From NCBI GenBank assembly GCA_015478945.1, contig JABUQX010148483.1, positions 1-10,242 of the forward strand: DNA of 10,242 nt, given 5' to 3'. Position numbers and translations under genes: made by a program. The first letter of the stretch is position 1; each line of letters starts with the position of its first letter. The DNA comes from Trachelipus rathkii. Taxonomy: Eukaryota; Arthropoda; Malacostraca; Isopoda; Trachelipodidae. Under the pieces are notes generated by a model, which was given only the letters and a program-made list of their open reading frames with translations, was not told the DNA's origin and ran no database searches. This document shows positions 1 to 8,637 of the stretch, in pieces.

Positions 1-139
1 AGAATGTCGAATGGGATGATATATTTTTTATGGCTTCTGTGAAATGCACATAAAAAATGAGGAGGGCTCTTTCTCTCGACATTATTTGATAGATGTTAAA
101 TTTCATTTCCCATGTAATTTTTAATTTCTTAATATACAG

Positions 140-1175
140 AAAACCAGCAGTTCGTGAGTTTGATCAGAAATCTGATAAAGCTACAGAAGGTGAAGAACTT
201 TTTAGTTATGAAGAAGCCGACAGTAATACCATAGGATCATCAAATTCTAAGAAGAATGACTTTAAACTAAATCTAATGGAGCTTTATATGATGGAGCATT
301 ATTCTATGGAACATTATTCTATGGAACATCATTTTGATGAATTGAAACAAATATCCGAAGAAAAACTTGATGATACTGACGTAAGTTTTGAACTCCTAGA
401 ATTTGAGAAGTTTCGTCAGAGCATCTTTGATATAATTACAATTCTTTTTAAGAATAAGAAGCCTATTAAAGATAAAGACCGGCCCATTTATTCGGAAAAT
501 GAAGATATTATTATTGATCACCGTATAAAGGTGAGGAATTATATTTACACTACAAATATTTCGATTAATGACTATATAAATCTTATGTTTGATCTAGAAG
601 ACTATCTTTTAAAACCGTCAAATATTTCGAAAATTCTTAAACATATAAATATTGATACAAAGTTGAATAATTTAGGTAAAAAATTCTTGAAAAACTTTGT
701 TCATGATATTGATGTTAATAAATTTCCTCTGGTATTTTACGATTATTTATTTCCATACTTAAGAAGAGAGCTTTTACCAATTATTAACAGAAGAAAGATT
801 GCTGAAAAGACATCATATTTATTAGGTTACGAAGTGAAACGCCCTACATTATGTAAAACATTAAAAAAATTGCAAAATAAAGTTGAATTTCTGGAACAAA
901 CTTTCAACTTGAAAAACTTTTTGAATACTTTAAACAAAATACTGAATAGTTCAAAAGTTGATAGCACTGTTAATAAAGAAATAAAATTAGTTTATGTAGA
1001 TTTATTGGCAGAATTGATTGGTGTAATGAAATTTGAATTAATTGAAACGGCGATTCCTTTAAGGACTTTTACGGCGTTATTTGATGCTCTAATACATAAA
1101 TCTACTTCGAAAGCTAGCGATTCAATAGATAGTTTGCCAAAACTACAGGAAGAGGAGGATTCTAACAAAGCTACG
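140..1175 (+). CDS. Large internal exon of an unrecognised split gene (plus-strand paralog)
   Basis: I do not recognise this protein. The open frame runs from 93 to 1205, but the exon most likely starts at 140, after the acceptor tttcttaatatacag, and ends at 1175 before the donor ACG|GTGAGA. It begins with the third base of a split codon and ends in phase 0, giving 345 full codons. The residues upstream of 140 (MLNFISHV...) look like translated intron. In order it holds an acidic, Ser-rich N-terminal part, three tandem MEHY-type repeats (285-329), a helical Lys/Glu/Leu/Ile-rich core of 182 residues (555-1100), and an acidic Ser-rich tail ending EEEDSNKAT. No transmembrane segment or known catalytic motif is visible. 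The core aligns with the minus-strand exon at 8797-9336. Earlier exons lie left of the window, so the true start is unknown. The reading frame is very likely real; function is unknown. Confidence 0.82.
285..329 (+). repeat. In-frame 15-bp coding tandem repeat (MEHY units)
   Basis: Three units of 15 bp lie end to end at 285-299, 300-314 and 315-329. They encode YMMEH, YSMEH, YSMEH and are followed by a further His. The second and third units are identical at the DNA level and the first differs at a few bases, so the expansion is recent and keeps the frame. The minus-strand paralog shows no such repeat. Confidence 0.9.
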
Positions 1176-1352
1176 GTGAGAGTTATACATTATATTAGCT
1201 GTTAATATCTTATTAAAGAAACCTATGAACAAAACTTTGAACATTTTAAAAATTTTATTAATACTATTTTGGAATGAAGATGAGAGATTTCTCATTTTTA
1301 TAGTTGTTATCTTAAGTTATTAAAAATGTAATATTAAAAATCTTTTTTGCAG

Positions 1353-1431
1353 GTTCTTTGTCCCTTTGGTGATGAAACGTTACAGGAAGTCATAAAATTG
1401 ACATTTTATGACTTTAAACTTTGGTTCATAG
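1353..1431 (+). CDS. Small second visible exon of the plus-strand gene
   Basis: This 79-nt exon follows the acceptor aaaaatcttttttgcag and ends before the donor ATAG|GTAAAA. It continues in phase 0 from the large exon over a 177-bp intron (1176-1352). It encodes VLCPFGDETLQEVIKL, then TFYDFKLWFI, and leaves one base (G) of a split codon. The stop-free frame, matching phases and good splice borders support it. The minus-strand gene has a counterpart at 7799-7868 with the same phases, a Cys-Pro near the start and an identical Phe-Ile plus G end. If the donor were ignored, the frame would run on to TAA soon after 1460, so a retained-intron ending is also possible. Confidence 0.72.
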
Positions 1432-1500
1432 GTAAAATTACACTTTTTTTTGAATTATTAAATTACATATGGTAAAATGTATAAATATTTACTGTTTCAG

Positions 1501-1532
1501 GTTTTATTAAACTAAATTTTCAAAAGCTTTAG
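1501..1532 (+). CDS. Alternative terminal exon of the plus-strand gene
   Basis: The acceptor aaatatttactgtttcag ends at 1500. Splicing from the donor at 1432 would leave a 69-bp intron and add G-FIKLNFQKL before a TAG stop at 1530-1532. The short intron is close in size to the 62-bp last intron proposed for the minus-strand paralog, which supports this model. No canonical AATAAA lies close downstream, which weighs against it. It competes with the exon at 2350-2384. Confidence 0.38.
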
Positions 1533-2349
1533 GGAAGATATTTTGTCTATATACTATATTTGGAATATAATTGTTTTTAAATTGTTTCAAGCATAAAAGT
1601 TGTTATATAGAGTAATTTCAGGATATTCTAGTTTTTGAAATGAAAAATCGCCAAAATTATCCAGCATCAAAGAAATTTATTTTAATTTATCAATACTGCG
1701 CAAGGGCAGTCTAAAATAGTATCTACAGTAATTTGAGTTTGTTCTTGAATAATATAATTGTATCATAAAGTATTTATTTTTAAAGTTTTTTCAGTTCTGA
1801 ATTGCTTTAAAGCTTTACTGGAGCTGTAAACAGAAGTAGGGCTAAGTCAGGGATAATAGTTTGTAATACCTATGATATAGAATTTGCAATACATTTTTAC
1901 TTTCGGGACAATTCTGAAGTTAATTTTTTAAGTTTCTTCCAAATATTTAAAGAATTGTCAATACACCGAGATACTGACATAATTTAAAGTATTTATATTT
2001 TCAAAAGATCTCAGATATTTTTGTCAGTAGAAATATATTTTAATTTAATTCTATGAATCACAGTAACAAAATTCATGAACCGCTTCTTTAAAACTGCATA
2101 TAGACTTAATTTTTATAGTTTTAATATATAAAAAAAAGTTGCTAATCTCGTGTACCGACGACCTGGATAGATTACTATAGCCAAACAATTTATTCCACAA
2201 TATTAAATAACCTGGCTTATTAGATAGCACAATGATTATTTCAGATTCGTGAATGTATTATAATTTTTGATAACTAATTTTATTTGGGATTAAAACTTTC
2301 TTATTCTGATGGAAACCGTGATTTTTAATCATAATTTTTTTTTTTACAG
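1533..2349 (+). other. Intron or alternative 3' UTR, no other gene seen
   Basis: This stretch lies between the two competing terminal exons of the plus-strand gene. It is AT-rich, broken by stops in all frames, and has no recognisable RNA gene or repeat. It is intron if the 2350 exon is used and downstream or 3' UTR sequence if the 1501 exon is used. Confidence 0.5.
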
Positions 2350-2384
2350 GTGCGTTGGATAGATTTCACAACTATTTAATGTAA
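2350..2384 (+). CDS. Probable terminal coding exon of the plus-strand gene
   Basis: A strong acceptor, eleven T residues followed by acag, precedes 2350. Joined to the phase-1 donor at 1432 it gives a short C-terminus, G-ALDRFHNYLM, and a TAA stop at 2382-2384. Poly(A) signals follow at 2386 and 2430. The intron would be 918 bp. A competing model uses the acceptor at 1499-1500 and stops at 1530-1532. I favour this exon because of its acceptor and the poly(A) signals right behind it, but both could be used as alternative ends. Confidence 0.5.
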
Positions 2385-2385
2385 G

Positions 2386-2435
2386 AATAAAGATTGAAAT
2401 AGAGCTATTTCTGAATTTGAAGATGTGAAAATAAA
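2386..2435 (+). terminator. Poly(A) signals of the plus-strand gene
   Basis: AATAAA occurs at 2386-2391, two bases after the stop of the proposed terminal exon, and again at 2430-2435. T-rich sequence follows from about 2457. The second signal is the more usual distance from a stop codon. Together they mark the likely 3' end of this transcript near 2450-2470. Confidence 0.5.
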
Positions 2436-3703
2436 CTATTTTGTTAAACTATTGAGCATTTTATTTTTCACTAATTTCACTTTATGCTGAAACTTCAAAT
2501 TAAAATATTTATGACGTTATTTATTTACATAGAAGTTATAGGTTTTTCAATTTCAGTAGTAATAAAATAGCTTCTATACTATTTTTTCGAAGCTAATCTA
2601 AAATATGTTAAACTTTCTTCATCTGTTGAACAATATAAAACGATTTTAATTAATTAAAAAAATTAATGTCAATTTCCTTTTCAAAATAAGTTTTCGAATT
2701 GACTTCAATAGTTTGTTTGTCCTCACTTTGAAAATTCTTTCCTAGACGATTCTGCCTATTATTCCTTTTCGACTTGCTTTTAATGTTTTAGGTATTTTAC
2801 ATTAAGAGCATCTTTCAACGCCTGAAGTAATAGTAATAAAAACTGGTGGATATGGAAGAGTTTTCGTGCTTCAGTTCCAAAATGATTTCAGTTATGATTT
2901 TTAGTTTTACGACGACGTTTTTTTCTCTTACATTGCTGATTTATTCTCTGAACTTGTATTCTATATTTTTTGAATACTCAGTAATTTCCATCTGATTAAT
3001 AGTACATCACCACCTCATATACAGTTCAGAGCTTTCATTCTTATTTCTGTCTTTGGAAATTAAGCAAGTTTTAAATAGCTCATGAGTATAAGGGTAAGAC
3101 GGTTTGCTACATAACTCAATTGCTGTTATGAATATATTAATATTAGATGCATTGACTACATTTTCTCTATCACGATGCGTTAAATTTTATTAATCACAGC
3201 ATAACTATTTCTTCACCCTAAATATTTGTATAACTATTAGTTTTTATCTTTCATTTCTTACCATGTCTTGCTTCAGTTTTATCCTTCAAATTTTAATTTT
3301 GTATACCTGATATGTATCGGCTAGGAAAAGTTAAAGAAATTACAGGTTTAACAACTTTCATTAAATCAATTTTTCCACTTAATTTAGCTTACTGAAAACA
3401 ATTTGTCCTGACAAGAACTTAGAATTGCCAAATCACAACTGCAAGATATATATGGAGTTTGAATGCTTACTTTAAGCACTGCAACTATACAAAGTTCTAA
3501 CATCCCTTTATTAATCTTTACTAAAAATTGTTTTACAAAGATAAGATATTTGGTGCACTTGAAAGCTTTCCTTGCAATTGAAGAATCATTAAATTTTATA
3601 AGGGCAGATTCGCTTGAGTTTTATTTTAATAAACTATACAAATATACCAATCTACAATTTTGATGAGAACTTTGAAAAAGTTAAAAGATTGGAAAAAAGT
3701 AAT

Positions 3704-3763
3704 TGGCAGTCAATTGTTTGTCATTACGATAGCGTAAAGTCACATAATCGGCTCTGACTGCCA
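3704..3763. repeat. 60-bp nested hairpin
   Basis: TGGCAGTCA at 3704-3712 is the perfect reverse complement of TGACTGCCA at 3755-3763. Inside lies a second stem, TTACG and CGTAA around the loop ATAG, extended with bulges by TGTCA on the left and TCACA on the right. The whole 60 bp could fold into one stem with an internal loop. It could be the relic of a mobile element end or a transcribed hairpin; there is no evidence of transcription. Confidence 0.7.
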
Positions 3764-3828
3764 GATTTAAAGTACGATGCAATTTGATTAATAGAAAGTC
3801 TCTCTGAAGCCAATTTTAAGCTTGGTCC

Positions 3829-3867
3829 GGATGCGCCTTAATTCACGGCGCACAGATGTATTCATCC
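3829..3867. repeat. Second hairpin in the same island
   Basis: TGCGCC at 3832-3837 pairs with GGCGCA at 3847-3852 across a 9-base loop. GGATG at 3829-3833 can also pair with CATCC at 3863-3867, an alternative or bulged extension that overlaps the first stem by two bases. The GC content stands out against the AT-rich surroundings. Function unknown. Confidence 0.55.
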
Positions 3868-4100
3868 AAAAGCTACTTAAAGATTAAAACAATGTCGAAA
3901 ATTACTGGCTAAAGGTCAAAGGGTCACCCTCCATAAAACATTTCATCTAGGGTATTTGTTACCTATTCAAAAAGCATTCACTAAAACTGCAGCGCCATTT
4001 TTGTAGTGGGATTCGTGGCATTTGTGGGGTTCTAATTGAATATTACTAAAAAAAATTATTTGAATCATTCATTTTTGATGAAATACGAACTCGTAGAAAT

Positions 4101-5889
4101 AAACTTTAGATTTATGAATCGGTTGATGGAGTTCAGCTGAGATTTTTATTTAGGGTGTTTCTGCAATATACTTAGCTTTCCCAAATATACATTGCCATTT
4201 TAAATAATTGTCACATATCCTTTGTAGAAATGGCTAGACTAAATTTGAACTAATGGTAGAGGAGTATTTTGGGCATGGTTGGGAATTTGTTAGGTGGCAT
4301 AAATCTATCAGTCCTTTTTCAAAATTGATTTTAAACCATGTTCAAAACAAGTTTTATTTCAAATAACCATATGAAAATGAATATAAATCAAAAACTCCTA
4401 AAATGAACCGTCTTTAAAAAGAGGAATTTCTGTTTTGTCCAAATCAAAAGGAAAAGGTAGTTATGGTCAAAATTTTACTTTTTTTGGATTCATTGCGAAG
4501 ATACCATTAGATTTAAAATTGTACACTTCCCATCAAAGTGTCCAAACATCAAAATTTATTAATTGCAAAACTTTCAAAGCCTCAAAGAAAATAAATTCTT
4601 TCGCCAAAATACTTAGAGGTTGCCTTAATTCTCTAAAAAACTTCCATCCTAACAAAATACCACGCTTAAGATGCAAAATACCTACAGCGGCTGCTGGCTG
4701 TTAGCTTCTATTCAAATTAAATTAATTCCCCCCAGTTGTAGTGCACATTTGAACTGTTCGTAAGAAATATTTATTGCGGGATTACCACCAAACTGTCATT
4801 CTGAAATATCTTTTGCTTTTCTAGAGTTTTCACTTAAAGAAAAACTTAGATATATTTGCATAGCTTGGTATGTCTTATTTGCAATATGGCTACATAGTTA
4901 TTTTAACTATAACTAGGATTTTTAATTAGGTTAAATAAAATTAGAAAGTAAGAATTACTTTACAAACTGTCGTTAGTAGATCTACAATTCGCGTAAACTG
5001 TTAAAATGAAATGATGGATTCGGTTTATGCGTTTCTGATAAAAGTTAAGTTACAAAATTAGTCATTTTAGCACCTATAAAATGATCTTGTAAATTTTCTT
5101 TACCATTATTTTCTATGTTCCGTATATCAAAATTATTCAATCAAATAGCCTCTTTCTTTTTTTAACAAGACAATCTTTCATTAGATTAAATCAAATATAT
5201 CCATGTTCATTTATATTTTGGCATTTATCAGAGGGTAAAGAAAATATTTAAAATATTTCTTTAGTAAATTTAAGAATTGCGCTTTTCTGCAGAAATATTT
5301 TGAAACAAAGTGAAAATAATTTAAGTATAAATTGGTAGTGGTCTTATGTACTTTTGCAGTTTAAATTGGCAGCTGTATAGTACAGATTGTCTCCCTTTAT
5401 GCAGTTTCTAAACTTTCCATATGAAAACTACATGGTAATATATTAAATTTTGAAATTGTTGTTATTACTTGGTAAAGAAGTGAAACCTCAGAGACATTAA
5501 AATTTATATATAAATATGTGCGTCCAGAATAATAACATTGTCCATATCAAGAAGAAACTTGTGTGAATTCAAAATTCCTCATGCTTGTGTGTTCCCTGAA
5601 ACAAGCCTAAAAAAAATAAAGAAAAAATTAATTATACGTGAAGCCTACTTCTCAAATAATGAAAGAAATAGAGAGCAGGCAAAATGTAATCAAGTAAGGC
5701 AAATGAGCTGCTGGCAATGAAAGTCAAAATTTAGATTTTCCTATTCTCTTTAGTTGCCATGTCACTTCGAGCCCAAAACAAGCCATCGATTATATAAAAA
5801 CATAGTAAGTTTTCAAGATTCCTTTTAGAGAGATGAGAAGTGATTCTAAATCTAATTCATTTCTTTTCACCTTAATCATCAGATACCTT
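4101..5889. repeat. Copy 1 of a ~1.79-kb direct tandem duplication
   Basis: The unit starts aaactttagatttatgaatc and ends with atcatcagatacc a few bases before the second copy. Landmarks shared in the same order with copy 2 include the hairpin around 4519-4545, a cagcggctgc stretch near 4685, ttgtagtgcacatttgaactg near 4735 and gtgcgtccagaataat near 5518. By eye the copies are roughly 85-90% identical with many small indels. No long open frame is kept in both copies, and I see no terminal inverted repeats, poly(A) tail or transposase motif. It looks like a segmental tandem duplication of non-coding DNA, or a dimer of an unrecognised repeat. Confidence 0.9.
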
Positions 5890-5890
5890 T

Positions 5891-7689
5891 AAACTTTAGA
5901 TTTATGAATCGGTTGATGGAATTCAGCAGAGATTTTTATTTAGGCTATTTTCCAATATACTAAGTTTTCCCAAATAATTGGTACATATCCTTTGTAGAAA
6001 TGCCTAGTCTAAATTTGAACTATGGGTAGATTGGTCTTGTAGGCTTTGTTGGGAATTTATTAGGTGGCATAAATCTGTTAAAGTCCTTTTAACAAAGAAT
6101 TTAGATTTTAAACAATGTTCAAAACAAGTTTTCTTTCAAATAATCATTTCAAACAATCAAATGAAAATGAATATAAACCGAAAACTACTAAAATGAACAG
6201 TCTTTAAAAAAGGAGGGATTTCTCACTAGTTTTGTCCAAATTAAAAGGAAAAGGTATACTTATGGTCAAAATTTTACTTTTGGATTCTTTGCGAATATAC
6301 CTTTAGATGTAAAATTGGACACTTCCCATCAAAGTGTCCAAACATCAATATTTATTGTTAATTGCAAAAAGTTTTCAAAACCTTGAAGAAAAATTCTTTC
6401 GCCAAAATAGTTAGAGGTTGCCTTATTCTCTAAATGAACTTCCATCCTTAAACAAAATACCACGCTTAAGACGCAAAATACCTTCAGCGGCTGCGGGCTG
6501 CTATTCAAATTAAATTAATTCCCCAACCCCCCAGTTGTAGTGCACATTTGAACTGTTCATAATAAATAATTATTGCGGGATTACCACCAAACTGTCGTTC
6601 TAAAATATCTTTTGCTTTTCTAAAAAGCAAGAGTTTTCACTAAAAGAAAAACGGATATATTTACATAACTTGGTATGTCTTATTTGCTATATGGTTTTTA
6701 TAACTATGACTAGGATTTTTAATTAGGTTAAATAAAATTAGAAAGTGGGAATTACTTTACAAACTTTCGTTAGTAGATTAACATTTCGCGCAAACTGAAA
6801 GCTAAACGACTAATTCATTAAAATGAAATGGGTTTGGTTTATGCATTTCTGATAAAAGCTATAAAACTTAAGTTAAAAAATGTGCCATTTTAGCACCTAT
6901 AAAAGGATCTTCTAAATTTTCTTTACCATTATTTTCTATGTTCCGTATATCAAAATTATTCAATCAAATAACCTCAATCTTTTTTTTTTACACAAGCCAA
7001 TCTTTCATTAGATTAAATCAAATCTATCTATGTTCATTTATATTATGGCAATTATCAGACGTTAAAGAAAATATTCATTTAAAATATTTCTTCTTAGTAA
7101 ATTTAAGAATTATGCCTTTTTCAGCAGAAATATTTTGAAACAAAGTGGAAATAAGTATAAATTGGTAGAGGTCTTATATATTTTTGTTGTTTAAATTGAC
7201 AGCTGTATGGTGCAGATTGTCTCCCTTTATGCAGTTTCTAAACTCTCCATATGCAAACTGCATGGTAATATATTAAATTTTGAAATTGTTGTTGTTATTA
7301 CTTGGTAATGAAATGAAACCTCAGAGACATTAAAATTTATATATAAATATGTGCGTCCAGAATAATAGCATTGTCCATATCAAGAAGAAACTTGTGTGAA
7401 TTCAAAGTTCCTCATGCTTGTGTGTTCCCTGAAGCAAGCCTAAAAAATAAAGGAAAAATTAATTATACGTGAAGCCTACTTCTCAAATAATGAAAGAAAT
7501 AGAGAGCTGGAAAAATGTAATAAGTTAGGCAAAATTTAGATTTTTCTTTAGTTTCTATGTCACTTCGAGCCCAAAACAAGTCATTGATTATATAAAAACA
7601 TAATAAGTTTTCAATATTCCTTTTAGAAAGATGGGAAGTGATTCAAAATTTTTAATTCATTTCTTTTCACATTACAATCATCAGATACC
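5891..7689. repeat. Copy 2 of the ~1.79-kb direct tandem duplication
   Basis: It starts aaactttagatttatgaatcggttgatgg, exactly as copy 1, 1790 bp downstream, and ends at atcatcagatacc. Compared with copy 1 it has short insertions, for example about 13 bp near 6155, 8 bp near 6623 and about 20 bp near 6795. It lacks a stretch of about 24 bp present in copy 1 near 5700-5725. No third copy begins after 7689 and none precedes 4101. The open frames seen in one copy are interrupted in the other, which argues that the unit is not coding. Confidence 0.9.
6315..6341. repeat. Perfect 10-bp inverted repeat inside duplication copy 2
   Basis: TTGGACACTT (6315-6324) and AAGTGTCCAA (6332-6341) are perfect reverse complements around the 7-base loop cccatca. 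Copy 1 has the same element at 4519-4545 with one mismatch in the left arm (TTGTACACTT). The same loop is present in both copies. Confidence 0.8.
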
Positions 7690-7708
7690 AATATAACTTG
7701 TATAAAAT

Positions 7709-7714
7709 TTTATT
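7709..7714 (-). terminator. Poly(A) signal of the minus-strand gene
   Basis: AATAAA on the minus strand overlaps the last base of the proposed TGA stop. It supports a transcript end just inside the right edge of the 1.79-kb repeat. Confidence 0.4.
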
Positions 7715-7736
7715 CAATTCTCACACTGAATTTTAA
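7714..7736 (-). CDS. Probable terminal coding exon of the minus-strand gene
   Basis: Reading the minus strand, the acceptor gtggaaatttttag precedes 7736. With the G left over from the previous exon it encodes V-KIQCEN and a TGA stop at 7716-7714. The intron would be 62 bp (7737-7798), similar to the 69-bp alternative intron in the paralog. The stop overlaps a poly(A) signal. A second acceptor (aaaattcag, exon start 7725) would give V then an immediate TGA. A distant terminal exon left of 7700 cannot be excluded. Confidence 0.45.
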
Positions 7737-7798
7737 CTAAAAATTTCCACAAATGTATGAAGGATAATTTAAATCATAGTTCAAATTGAGAAACTTAC

Positions 7799-7868
7799 CA
7801 ATAAAATTTTCGATCGACTTCAAAATAGACTCAAGAACAATCCTTTGACATCGAGGGCACCTAGAAAA
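7799..7868 (-). CDS. Small second visible exon of the minus-strand gene
   Basis: On the minus strand the acceptor actatttttttag precedes 7868 and the donor ATTG|GTAAGT follows 7799. The 70-nt exon continues in phase 0 from the large exon and encodes FSRCPRCQRIVLESILK then SIENFI, leaving one base G. Phases and the Phe-Ile plus G end match the plus-strand exon 1353-1431, as does the Cys-Pro. It carries a CPRC (CxxC) motif that the paralog lacks. A nearer acceptor (ttttctag, exon start 7860) would break the frame with the phase-0 donor upstream, so I chose 7868. This exon was too short for an open-frame search and is identified from splice sites and homology. Confidence 0.72.
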
Positions 7869-8063
7869 CTAAAAAAATAGTAATAGAATTTATACGATTA
7901 TTCATGACCAATTTGATTACAATAGTTTTAATAAAATTTTAATGCTAAAATCATAAATCGAGGACACCTGGAAACCTAAAAAAAAAATAATTAAATTTAT
8001 ATGATTATTCATGATCAATTAGATTACATTAGTTTTAGTAAACTTTTAATACTAAATTCAGGA
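7851..8063. repeat. Two-copy 107-bp tandem duplication spanning a splice acceptor
   Basis: The unit beginning tcgagg-g/a-cacct at 7851 recurs at 7958, a period of 107 bp. Shared landmarks are tatacgattattcatgac in copy one and tatatgattattcatgat in copy two, and the ending ctaaaatca or ctaaattca. On the minus strand the unit contains the acceptor and first 18 bases of the small exon, so a second acceptor exists at 7976-7977. Confidence 0.85.
7928..7975 (-). pseudogene. Duplicated, truncated copy of the small exon
   Basis: On the minus strand the run of T ending in ttttag precedes 7975. The following frame, entered in phase 0, reads VSRCPR then FMILALKFY and stops at TAA (7930-7928). The first six residues match FSRCPR of the real exon; the rest comes from duplicated intron. 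If spliced it would make an alternative C-terminus. No AATAAA is seen close downstream, so it is more likely a decoy or relic. Confidence 0.5.
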
Positions 8064-8626
8064 AGGTTCGTTAATAAAGTGAATGTACTGATTACTTCAT
8101 TATTCCCGTTTTGACGGTTTTAGTACGTTAGAGTTTTAGTATAATGTTAAATTCGGATATAGAAAGTTAATATCAATGTGATAAATCCCTTATCCCCATT
8201 TATTAAGGTTTTAACACATTTAATCAGATTTAGTTTAATCTTAAATTTTGAAAATTATTAAACATACTGAGTAACTCTTTCCTTATTTTCATTGTTCAAA
8301 ATTTCAGTACATATAAATGCAATATAATTTTATCCTAAAATATTTTCAAAATTTCAGTACATTTGAATTAAATATAATTTAATCCTAAATTTAGAATACC
8401 ATTGAAAATGACATGTACTGAGTATTCTTTTCCATATTTCCATTTATCTGGGTTTCAATGAATTTTAATTAAATATATTTTCAAGTTATTAAACAACAAT
8501 GTTTTATGTAATCCCTACCTCATTCCAATTAATTTTTCATTTTAATAAATTTTAATTTAATTCTAAATATAATTAAATAAATGTATTAATTAATCCCTTC
8601 CTTACTCCTATTTACAAATTTTTTCC
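8032..8626. repeat. Degenerate ~85-105-bp tandem repeat (about six units plus a half unit)
   Basis: Each unit reads roughly ttttagtacatttaa, then t-rich sequence with taatcctaaatt, aaattattaaa, tgtactgagta, and a closing tccttattcccatttatt. Approximate units are 8032-8117, 8118-8208, 8209-8297, a half unit 8298-8347, 8348-8452, 8453-8537 and 8538-8626. The sequence ttcaaaatttcagtacat is exact at 8295 and 8345, marking the half-unit event. The array is old: units differ by many substitutions and indels. Confidence 0.75.
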
Positions 8627-8637
8627 TAATGGCTTAC

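Larger units (their letters stand above)
2461..4100. other. Non-coding intergenic region between the convergent genes
   Basis: No credible coding exon is seen on either strand. A 66-codon open frame at 3463-3663 has no splice or composition support. The only structure I find is the GC-richer island around 3700-3875 with two hairpins, listed separately. The rest is AT-rich with short A/T runs. Confidence 0.55.
7869..8637 (-). other. Intron of the minus-strand gene, largely tandem repeats
   Basis: This 769-bp intron separates the large and small exons of the minus-strand gene. Almost all of it is accounted for by a two-copy 107-bp duplication on the side of the small exon and a degenerate repeat of about 90-105 bp on the side of the large exon. 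The repeats reach within about 10-15 bp of the donor. Confidence 0.65.

Noticed and set aside
93..139. Met at 93 as the start of the plus-strand protein
   Set aside because: A good acceptor ends at 139 and the sequence before it looks intronic. The paralog exon also starts with one base of a split codon, so 93 is unlikely to be the true start.
1..139. Upstream microexon in the first 139 bases
   Set aside because: ATGGCTTCT followed by GTGAAA looks like an exon end but is in phase 0, which does not fit the split codon at 140.
3463..3663. 66-codon open frame on the plus strand
   Set aside because: No splice borders, paralog or recognisable domain; such lengths occur by chance.
4435..4704. 89-codon open frame in copy 1 of the large repeat
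   Set aside because: It begins at TTG, and the equivalent part of copy 2 is broken by several frame-changing indels, so it is not under coding constraint.
6938..7138. 66-codon open frame in copy 2 of the large repeat
   Set aside because: Low-complexity Phe/Ile/Leu-rich translation, and the copy 1 equivalent is shifted by indels.
4101..7689. Large repeat as LTRs of a retrotransposon
   Set aside because: The copies abut directly with no internal region, and I see no TG...CA ends, primer binding site or polyprotein.
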